DNA of 8,948 nt from JBGPBY01 sp041481485. GTDB taxonomy: Bacteria; Acidobacteriota; Terriglobia; 20CM-2-55-15. The DNA lies in the NCBI GenBank assembly GCA_041481485.1, contig JBGPBY010000295.1, forward strand, positions 1-8,948, written 5' to 3'. This document shows positions 1 through 5,026 of this stretch, piece after piece (position 1 is the stretch's first letter; each line of letters starts with the position of its first letter). The notes under the pieces are model-generated. The model did no database searches, was not told where the DNA came from, and saw nothing but the letters and a program-made list of their open reading frames with translations. The position numbers were made by a program, and so were the translations under genes.

Positions 1-38
1 GAAATGTTCAATGTTCACTGTTCAATGTTCAATTGTCA
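1..38. repeat. Heptamer tandem repeat at left edge
   Basis: The hexamer TGTTCA occurs four times at an exact 7-base spacing (starts at 5, 12, 19 and 26). The run then ends in CAATTGTCA at about 30-38. It lies downstream of the coaE stop codon and may continue beyond the left edge. The same style of repeat, a 7-base period around a TCAA core, recurs at 4881-4917 and 4978-5005, and the minus strand of the latter also ends in CAATTGTCA. No coding potential or terminator is visible in 1-62. Function is unknown. Confidence 0.7.
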
Positions 39-62
39 GTTAAGACAGGAACAACGCTCTCC

Positions 63-665
63 TCACGCAATCGCGCGCATCTGACGATGGATTTCCTCAA
101 CCTGCCGTCTGGTGTTCCCGATATCCCCAGAGTTGTCGACCACGAAGTCCGCGAATTTGACCTTTTCCTCCATCGGCATTTGTGAGGCAATCCGGTCGTC
201 GATCTGAGCGTCGGTCAGCGCCGACCTCCCCTTGATCCGCCGCCGCTGGATCTCGGGGGAGCACTTCACCACCACGATCTTGTCGTAGTCCTTGTAGGTT
301 CCTACTTCGATCATGAGTGCGGCTTCAACAATTCCTATCCCGTGAGGATCCTCCGCGCCCACCGCATTGAGGAAGTCGATCTGTCGTTGTTTGATTGCCG
401 GATGAACAATGCCGTTCAGCTTCTGGCGAAGCTCCGCATTCTTGAAAATGATTTCGCCCAGCACCTCACGGTTAATGCTTCCGTCAACGGCGACCACGCG
501 CGGACCAAATGCGTCCATCACTTCACGATTCACCGGATCTCCCGGCGTGAACAGCCGGCGAGTCAACAGATCCGACTCAATCACCCGGCAGCCCAACTCC
601 GAAAACATACGGCCGACACGGGTCTTCCCTGTTCCAATACCGCCAGTTAATCCAACTTTCAGCAC
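63..665 (-). CDS. coaE: Dephospho-CoA kinase
   Basis: This cytoplasmic kinase phosphorylates the 3'-hydroxyl of the ribose of dephospho-CoA with ATP, the last step of coenzyme A synthesis. The 200-residue length is normal for the family. The ATP-binding P-loop GGIGTGKT is at residues 8-15. VIESDLLTR follows at about 28-36, where the family usually has VIDAD, so Asp32 is kept but the first acidic residue is Glu. HPAIKQR lies mid-protein. The C-terminal part has the family's R-x-x-L-T-x-x-Q-x-x-x-R-I-x-x-Q lid pattern and a closing A-D-F-V-V-D-N-S-G. The start is a GTG at 663-665 that overlaps the end of folD by 7 bases, with GAGGG five bases before it inside folD. This suggests coupled translation. 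Identification is firm. Confidence 0.97.
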   Translation of the reverse strand: MLKVGLTGGIGTGKTRVGRMFSELGCRVIESDLLTRRLFTPGDPVNREVMDAFGPRVVAVDGSINREVLGEIIFKNAELRQKLNGIVHPAIKQRQIDFLNAVGAEDPHGIGIVEAALMIEVGTYKDYDKIVVVKCSPEIQRRRIKGRSALTDAQIDDRIASQMPMEEKVKFADFVVDNSGDIGNTRRQVEEIHRQMRAIA

Positions 666-1585
666 GCAAGCCCTCGCCGCATGCGGGCGGCTTTAATAGT
701 GTTACTCAACAGCATAGCGATAGTCATTGGACCAACCCCGCCGGGCACCTGACTCAGGAAACCGGCCACAGGCATCACGGCGCGTTCGTCCACGTCTCCC
801 ACCCAAATGTAGCCGCGTTTGTTGAAGTCCTGCCAGCGCGACTCGTCGTTGCCAAAGAGACGCTCCACGGTGGCACGGTCGGATACCTTGTTGGTTCCAA
901 CATCCAGGACGGCAGCCCCCGGCTTGATGAAGTCTCGTGTCAGCATCGCCGTACGGCCCATTGCCGCAACGACGATGTCCGCCTGACGCGTGATATTGGC
1001 CAGATAGCGCGTCTTCGAATGGCAGATCGTCACGGTCGCATTGGCATGCATCAGCAGCACGGCCTGCGGTTTTCCCACATCATCGCTGCGCCCAAGGACC
1101 ACGGCATTGGCTCCCTGAATTTCCACGCCTGATCGGCGCATCATTTCCATCACGCCGGAAGGGGTACATGCCACCAGAGTTTCGTGTCCCAGAAGCAGGG
1201 AGCCCAGATTGTGGGAATGGAAGCCGTCGACGTCCTTGCGGGGATCGACAGTCTCGAGCACCTCATGCTTGGCAATGTGTTTGGGCAAAGGCAGCTGAAT
1301 GAGAATGCCGTCGATGCCTTCATCCTCGTTCAGTTTTCGAACTTGTTCGACCAGTTCGGACGTCGTGATGGACTCCGGCAGGATGACCTTCCGGCTGGTA
1401 AATCCGAGCTTCAGGCACGTCCGGGCCTTCATATCGACATACGATGATGACGCCGCGTCGGCGCCAACCAGCACCACGGCCAGGCCGGGCTGAATTCCCT
1501 GCTCCTGAAGACGCTTGACGTCGCCCGCCACCTCCGACTTCACCGTTTCCGCTATTTTCGTCCCATTAATAATTGTTGCACTCAT
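659..1585 (-). CDS. folD: Bifunctional methylene-THF dehydrogenase / methenyl-THF cyclohydrolase
   Basis: FolD interconverts 5,10-methylene-THF, 5,10-methenyl-THF and 10-formyl-THF, using NADP, in the cytoplasm, and supplies one-carbon units for purines and formyl-Met. From the chosen start the protein has 308 residues. Tyr49 and Lys53 in YVDMK match the catalytic Tyr/Lys pair. QLPLP is at 97-101, KDVDGF at 117-122, the nucleotide-binding GRSxxVG at 165-171 and PGGVGPMT at 281-288. The open frame runs 30 codons further upstream, but the ATG at 1585 has GGGAG eight bases before it and begins the typical MSATIINGTKIA. Between DVGTNKVSD and VGDVDERAV there is an extra charged segment (about residues 237-260) that many FolD proteins lack. 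GRS is followed by Asp-Asp where I expect x-Ile. It overlaps coaE downstream and diverges from slt. Confidence 0.96.
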   Translation of the reverse strand: MSATIINGTKIAETVKSEVAGDVKRLQEQGIQPGLAVVLVGADAASSSYVDMKARTCLKLGFTSRKVILPESITTSELVEQVRKLNEDEGIDGILIQLPLPKHIAKHEVLETVDPRKDVDGFHSHNLGSLLLGHETLVACTPSGVMEMMRRSGVEIQGANAVVLGRSDDVGKPQAVLLMHANATVTICHSKTRYLANITRQADIVVAAMGRTAMLTRDFIKPGAAVLDVGTNKVSDRATVERLFGNDESRWQDFNKRGYIWVGDVDERAVMPVAGFLSQVPGGVGPMTIAMLLSNTIKAARMRRGLAC

Positions 1586-1616
1586 AGTGAAAACTCCCAT
1601 CATACACTGGAACGAG
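1586..1616. other. 31-base divergent spacer between folD and slt
   Basis: Only 31 bases separate the two divergent start codons. The spacer holds the folD ribosome site (GGGAG on the minus strand, 1594-1598) and a weak GGAACGAG before slt. It is too short for two separate promoters, so at least one promoter must lie inside the opposing gene. I could not pick a convincing -35/-10 pair on either strand. TTGACG on the minus strand at 1670-1675 is a possible folD -35, but no good -10 stands at the right distance. Confidence 0.6.
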
Positions 1617-3620
1617 ATGCTCTTACTCCTGATCCTTTGGGCTTTTACACAAAACACGTTCGAAACGAACGTCAAGCGCGCACAGGCTAGCGTTCAGGCG
1701 GGAAACTTCGAGGACGCAGCGTCGGCTCTGGACCAGGCCGCTTCGGCAGATCCTGACCGGTTCGACGTCAACAATCTTCATTATTTGCGCGGGCGGATTG
1801 CGGAGAAACAGCGAGACTGGAATCGTGCAGCTGTAGAATTTGATCGCATCCCACCCGGTAACGTGCTCCGGTCACTGGCTGCATGGCACGGCGCACGGGC
1901 CGCACTTCGATTGGGTAATCGCACTCTGGCTGAGGTGCAGATTGCGGAGTTGCCTGGAAGCTTTCCCGCAGACCTGAAGATGCAACTGGCGAAAGAAGCT
2001 CCTTCGGATATTGCAGTGTCGCTGTATTCGCAGATGAGTTCGCGCGAGGCACGATTCCAACGCGCCCGAATCCTGAATGACACCTCAACCCTGTGGATTC
2101 TTCTCCGGGATCGAAACACCGACGATGTTGCCCTGGCAAGTGCCCGCATTTTATCGTCATCCGCATCCACGCCGCGCGATTGGATGGACCTTGCCAATGC
2201 CTTTCTCGCGCAGCGCGCATTCGACGATGCCCTGCCGATTTATGAGAAAGAGATAAAAGAACCCGATGTCGCAGCCGAAGCGGCCTATCAGAAAGGACGC
2301 GTTTATTTTCTGAAGGAACAATATTTCGCGGCGGTTGAAGCTTACAAATACACCGCCGACAACTTTCCCCGAACCGACTGGGAACGCGATGCGTTGTACC
2401 AGGTTGCAAGTTGTTATTGGCGGTTGGGACAGTACGCCGACGCGGAGAAATCCTACACCTCCTACATCGCGCGTTTCGGCGATCGTTCCGACGACGGGGC
2501 CACACGCAATCTCGTCGATGTCTACCGGGTTTCCGGAAATGACTCCATGGCGCTTGCTCTCATCAATCGCAAACTCGCGGGCAAGGTTTCCACAGCCACG
2601 CGCCAGGCGCTGTTATTGGTCAAAGCCAAAATCCTCTTTTCCCAAAATAGCTTTGCCGCGTCACGCGACATATTCCGGCAGTTGGGGACCATGCGGCTGG
2701 TCAACACTCCGGGAGGAGCGACGATCGACGAGGTTCACTACTTTGAAGCGCTGGCTCAATCGAAGCTCGGAAACGTCGCCGCGGCACAAAAACTATGGAA
2801 CGGTCTCGCGTCCGACCCGAATACCTATTTCGGTCAAAAAGCGAAGGAGCGGCTTGGCGGAACGAAGGAGACCGTCACTCCGGACATCTGCACCAATACG
2901 GCGGATGCCGCTGCCAGCGCCGCTCGCTCGCGAATTACTGCCGTCACGCGGAGTATCCGTTCACCGGGAGACCCCGCACCCGACGCGGTGACGGATCTTA
3001 TTTTCATGCAGCTTTGGGACGAGGCCTTTTTGATATTCGATCAAATCCGGCACACCGATTCGCGAAACGCTGCAGATCTGGCTTTTTTGGCCGGACGATA
3101 CGATCGTGCAATTACCTATGCGGACCGTCTGCCGGAATCGGATAAGCAAGCCTGGCCGTTTGTATATCCCGCCGCTTTCCGGCCATGGATTTGCGCGGCT
3201 TCTTCTGCCAGCAACGTGGATCCGCTGTGGCTGCATGCCGTCATCTGGCAGGAGAGCAAGTACAACCCGAATGCTGCCTCTGCCGCGGCTGCGCGAGGTC
3301 TGATGCAATTCATCCCGGAAACGGCCAACGCTGTGGGCAAAACGATTGGTATTCCGGAACTGAAACCCGACCAACTCTACGATCCGGAAACCAGCATCCG
3401 GCTGGGCGCGGCGTACTGGGCAGAGCTTATGGAGCAATTCAAATTTCCCGAGCTCGCATTAGCCGCCTACAACGGCGGTCCCGACAACGTGCGCCGCTGG
3501 CGAGCCAAACTTCCGAATGCCGACGTGGAATTCTTTGTCTCCGATATTGGTTTCCAGGAAACCAAGCGCTACGTTCAATTCGTTTTTGGCGCCCGCGCCG
3601 CATACGCGCGAACGAATTAG
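1617..3620 (+). CDS. slt: Soluble lytic murein transglycosylase (Slt70-like)
   Basis: This enzyme cleaves the MurNAc-GlcNAc bond of peptidoglycan with formation of a 1,6-anhydro end, in the periplasm. With the ATG at 1617 it has 667 residues, close to E. coli Slt70. The hydrophobic start MLLLLILWAF looks like a short signal peptide, but it has no basic residue and no lipobox Cys, so the export route is uncertain. Residues from about 15 to 470 are alpha-helical, TPR-like repeats (pairs such as AAEAAYQKGRVYFLKEQYFAAVEAY), ending with YFGQKAKERL, a mark of this family. The SLT domain covers about 530-660: the catalytic Glu is residue 546 in WQESKYNP, followed by RGLMQFIPETA, AYNGGPDNVRRW and the late ETKRYV. 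The frame is open 34 codons upstream, but that part is antisense to folD and I judge it non-coding. Function is firm, the exact start less so. Confidence 0.93.
   Translation: MLLLLILWAFTQNTFETNVKRAQASVQAGNFEDAASALDQAASADPDRFDVNNLHYLRGRIAEKQRDWNRAAVEFDRIPPGNVLRSLAAWHGARAALRLGNRTLAEVQIAELPGSFPADLKMQLAKEAPSDIAVSLYSQMSSREARFQRARILNDTSTLWILLRDRNTDDVALASARILSSSASTPRDWMDLANAFLAQRAFDDALPIYEKEIKEPDVAAEAAYQKGRVYFLKEQYFAAVEAYKYTADNFPRTDWERDALYQVASCYWRLGQYADAEKSYTSYIARFGDRSDDGATRNLVDVYRVSGNDSMALALINRKLAGKVSTATRQALLLVKAKILFSQNSFAASRDIFRQLGTMRLVNTPGGATIDEVHYFEALAQSKLGNVAAAQKLWNGLASDPNTYFGQKAKERLGGTKETVTPDICTNTADAAASAARSRITAVTRSIRSPGDPAPDAVTDLIFMQLWDEAFLIFDQIRHTDSRNAADLAFLAGRYDRAITYADRLPESDKQAWPFVYPAAFRPWICAASSASNVDPLWLHAVIWQESKYNPNAASAAAARGLMQFIPETANAVGKTIGIPELKPDQLYDPETSIRLGAAYWAELMEQFKFPELALAAYNGGPDNVRRWRAKLPNADVEFFVSDIGFQETKRYVQFVFGARAAYARTN
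1656..1672. promoter_or_regulatory. Short perfect palindrome inside slt, upstream of folD
   Basis: ACGTTCG and its exact reverse complement CGAACGT flank AAA. The site lies in codons 14-19 of slt and about 71-87 bases upstream of the folD ATG, where a promoter for folD would have to be. It could be an operator for a dimeric regulator or a hairpin in the slt message. It could also be chance, since 7-base arms are short. I do not recognise the binding protein. Confidence 0.25.
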
Positions 3621-3721
3621 CGCAGCTGCGGCCCGATGGTGACGTACTGTCGGCGCTGGAGTGAGAGTTTCTTCACTTCAGTTGTTGTATGCTTCATGGG
3701 ACCGTCACAGAGGAGACACCC
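3621..3721 (+). other. Spacer between slt and the peroxidase gene
   Basis: These 101 bases hold a 10-base palindrome CGCAGCTGCG just after the slt stop, and a weak hairpin (AGTGA...TCACT) near 3660-3680. TATGCT near 3688-3693 is a poor -10 candidate without a recognisable -35. A clear AGGAG at 3711-3715 serves the next gene. I cannot say whether the peroxidase has its own promoter or is read from slt. Confidence 0.5.
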
Positions 3722-4297
3722 ATGATTTCGTTTCTCATATCCGTCATGGCTTTGATTGGATTGCCACAGGTCAAGCCTGAACCTCAGAAAGTTCCGGTTC
3801 CCGCAGTGCTGAACTTCACGATGAACAACCTTGATGGGAAGCCGGTGAACCTCGCGAAGTATCAAGGCACTGTCGTGCTGTTCGTTAACGTCGCGAGCCA
3901 GTGCGGGTATACGCCGCAATACGAAGGTCTCCAGGAATTGCATAAACGATATGCCGCGCGAGGCTTGCGCCTGCTGGGCTTCCCTTCCAACGACTTCGGG
4001 CAGCAGGAACCCGGCACGAATCAGGAAATCGCAGACTTCTGCAAGAAGAACTATGGCGTGCAGTTCGACATGTTCTCGAAGATTGACGTGGTCGGCAGCA
4101 CCAAAGCGCCGCTGTATCAGTTCCTCACGTCAGCGAAAACCGATCCGAAATATGCCGGCGAAGTGGCATGGAACTTCGAGAAATTCCTGATCGGACGGAA
4201 CGGGCAGATCATCGGCCGTTTCAAGTCTCCGGTCGAACCGCTATCGAAGGAACTGATCTCTGCAATTGAAGCGGCCCTCGCGGCGCCGGCACACTAG
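3722..4297 (+). CDS. gpx: Thiol (2-Cys) glutathione peroxidase family protein, probably exported
   Basis: This is a thioredoxin-fold peroxidase that reduces hydrogen peroxide and organic hydroperoxides. It has 191 residues. NVASQCGYTPQY holds the peroxidatic Cys61, FGQQEPG holds Gln95, and WNFEKFL holds Trp150 and Asn151, so the Cys/Gln/Trp/Asn tetrad is complete. Cys107 in DFCKKNYGVQF sits 46 residues after Cys61, the same spacing as the two active cysteines of yeast Gpx3. By homology the enzyme should therefore form an internal disulfide and be reduced by thioredoxin rather than glutathione. The start MISFLISVMALIGLP is hydrophobic and followed by a Pro-rich linker, suggesting a signal peptide or membrane anchor, though without a basic residue. 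The ATG at 3722 has AGGAG six bases upstream. An in-frame ATG 33 bases earlier lacks such a site and would mask the signal. Confidence 0.93.
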   Translation: MISFLISVMALIGLPQVKPEPQKVPVPAVLNFTMNNLDGKPVNLAKYQGTVVLFVNVASQCGYTPQYEGLQELHKRYAARGLRLLGFPSNDFGQQEPGTNQEIADFCKKNYGVQFDMFSKIDVVGSTKAPLYQFLTSAKTDPKYAGEVAWNFEKFLIGRNGQIIGRFKSPVEPLSKELISAIEAALAAPAH

Positions 4298-4346
4298 CAG
4301 AATCATGAAGATTGTCAAGGAATGCTCCCGGCTGTAGGCGGAATCG

Positions 4347-4358
4347 CGGATTAATCCG
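4347..4358. repeat. 12-base perfect palindrome
   Basis: CGGATTAATCCG is self-complementary with no loop. It lies 50 bases after the peroxidase stop codon and just before the long inverted repeat. It could be a protein-binding dyad or chance. Confidence 0.3.
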
Positions 4359-4369
4359 AATTGTGCACA

Positions 4370-4449
4370 TGTAGGGGCGGTCTATGACCGCCCACAATTA
4401 TGAGGAATGCAACCCTCTGAATTGCGGGCGGTCATAGACCGCCCCTACA
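4370..4449. repeat. Long inverted repeat made of two nested hairpins
   Basis: The arms at 4370-4399 and 4420-4449 are reverse complements over 30 bases with one mismatch (A4394 against C4425), around a 20-base centre. Each arm is also a hairpin on its own: GGGCGGTC-TAT-GACCGCCC at 4375-4393, and its mirror with ATA at 4426-4444. This two-hairpin arrangement resembles REP/BIME-type or miniature palindromic elements. It sits between the convergent 3' ends of the peroxidase gene and the coiled-coil gene. No T-run follows either arm, so a standard intrinsic terminator is unlikely, although the fold could stabilise mRNA ends. No transposase is nearby and I see no clear target duplication. Confidence 0.85.
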
Positions 4450-4490
4450 GTTGAAGTCGCATTCATTCAAAAGGTCAGTTGATTCCGGAC

Positions 4491-4772
4491 TTATTTTGCT
4501 GCGCGGATTTCGGCAAGGAGCTCACGGCGCTGTAGGTCCATCTTTTCGTTTATGGCCGCAAGCCGGGTATCGACGTTTGCCAATCGAAGATCGACTTTCT
4601 GTTCGAGTCGGACAAAATCCGTGGACAGTACTTCTTCCACACGACGGATTTCGACTAGAAGCTCTCTCCTGAAACTTTCAACCTTCATATCGGCCGCTCG
4701 AATATCGCCTCGAATGCCCTCCAACTGGGGTGCAATGAGGTTCTGAAACAATTCTCTAATTTCTTCAATCAC
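4491..4772 (-). CDS. Small coiled-coil protein, function unknown
   Basis: I do not recognise a named family. The 93-residue product begins IEEIRELFQNLIAPQLEGI and continues as one long, highly charged amphipathic helix. Leu, Ile and Val recur at heptad-like spacing (VEEVLSTDFVRLEQKVDLRLANVDTRLAAI) and it ends MDLQRRELLAEIRAAK. It has no Cys, no signal peptide, no membrane segment and no catalytic motif. It probably forms an oligomeric coiled coil. From memory, similar small proteins occur as hypotheticals in Acidobacteriota and related bacteria, but I cannot verify that. The open frame begins at a TTG (4787). The GTG at 4770-4772 is preferred because GAGAGGA ends six bases upstream of it. The gene lies alone between two repeat-bearing spacers, on the same strand as the ETF oxidoreductase gene 254 bases upstream. 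Confidence 0.75.
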   Translation of the reverse strand: MIEEIRELFQNLIAPQLEGIRGDIRAADMKVESFRRELLVEIRRVEEVLSTDFVRLEQKVDLRLANVDTRLAAINEKMDLQRRELLAEIRAAK

Positions 4773-4778
4773 GATGAA

Positions 4779-4785
4779 TCCTCTC
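4779..4785 (-). promoter_or_regulatory. Ribosome binding site deciding a GTG start
   Basis: GAGAGGA on the minus strand stands six bases before the GTG at 4770-4772. It overlaps the alternative TTG start at 4785-4787, which therefore has no usable site in the right place. This favours the shorter coiled-coil protein. Confidence 0.65.
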
Positions 4786-4791
4786 AATAGT

Positions 4792-4808
4792 CACCGCAAA
4801 AGGCGGTG
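4792..4808 (-). promoter_or_regulatory. Leader hairpin before the coiled-coil gene
   Basis: On the minus strand CACCGC and GCGGTG form a 6-base stem around the 5-base loop CTTTT. It stands just upstream of the ribosome site of the coiled-coil gene. It could influence translation or message stability, but the stem is short and chance is possible. Confidence 0.3.
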
Positions 4809-4857
4809 GGAGTACAGCACTGCGCTGAATCGACTCCTCAATTCGAGATTGCGCGCG

Positions 4858-4885
4858 GTTATAGAAGGTGTGAACAAATACTCAA
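4858..4885 (-). promoter_or_regulatory. Candidate sigma-70-type promoter for the coiled-coil gene
   Basis: On the minus strand TTGAGT (4880-4885) is followed after 16 bases by TATAAC (4858-4863). These match the E. coli consensus at 4 of 6 and 5 of 6 positions. Transcription would begin near 4851 and give a leader of about 80 bases containing the 4792-4808 hairpin. The -35 is the edge of the heptamer repeat tract, so repeat changes could alter expression. This is inference from consensus only. Confidence 0.35.
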
Positions 4886-4917
4886 TATTCAATTCTCAAT
4901 TCTCAATTCTCAATTTT
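4881..4917. repeat. Heptamer tandem repeat (CTCAATT type), left copy
   Basis: Five units of 7 bases run CTCAATA, TTCAATT, then CTCAATT three times, and end in TTGG. Bases 4882-4901 are the exact reverse complement of 4978-4997, so this tract and the next form a pair facing each other. There is no coding sense. The unit resembles the left-edge repeat at 1-38. Confidence 0.8.
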
Positions 4918-4966
4918 GGATGCGCTTTCGCGCGGCATCTTTAAGAAATGATTGCGCGAAGCGCCA
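4918..4966. repeat. GC-rich hairpin pair between the heptamer tracts
   Basis: GCGC-TTTC-GCGC (4922-4933) lies within a wider stem GATGC/GCATC (4919-4923 with 4935-4939). GCGC-GAA-GCGC (4954-4964) is roughly its mirror image. Together with the flanking heptamer tracts this makes an imperfect palindrome of about 125 bases. It could act at the end of the ETF oxidoreductase transcript, but the stems are short and no long T-run follows. Confidence 0.45.
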
Positions 4967-4977
4967 CCGCCGATGAC

Positions 4978-5005
4978 AATTGAGAATTGAATATTGAATA
5001 TTGAT
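4978..5005. repeat. Heptamer tandem repeat, right inverted copy
   Basis: Read on the minus strand the units are ATCAATA, TTCAATA, TTCAATT and CTCAATT, followed by GTCA. Bases 4978-4997 pair exactly with 4882-4901. The tract lies 21 bases beyond the stop codon of the ETF oxidoreductase gene. Confidence 0.8.
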
Positions 5006-5026
5006 TAATTCTTCCCACCTTCACAC

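Noticed and set aside
1515..1616. 34-codon N-terminal extension of slt
   Set aside because: It is antisense to the conserved FolD N-terminus. The ATG at 1617 starts directly with a hydrophobic signal-like segment.
1586..1675. 30-codon N-terminal extension of folD
   Set aside because: FolD proteins normally begin near the MSATIINGTK sequence, and GGGAG is well placed before the ATG at 1585. The extension overlaps the slt start.
1768..2505. 245-codon open frame on the minus strand inside slt
   Set aside because: Its product is Arg/Cys-rich and patternless, as expected of an antisense shadow. slt itself has clear family motifs throughout.
4370..4449. Intrinsic terminator for the peroxidase or coiled-coil gene
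   Set aside because: The stem is strong but no T-run follows on either strand, so I call it a repeat element and leave termination open.
4370..5005. CRISPR array or phage attachment site
   Set aside because: There are no evenly spaced repeats with unique spacers, no cas genes, no integrase and no tRNA. The repeats are 7-base tandem units and inverted pairs.
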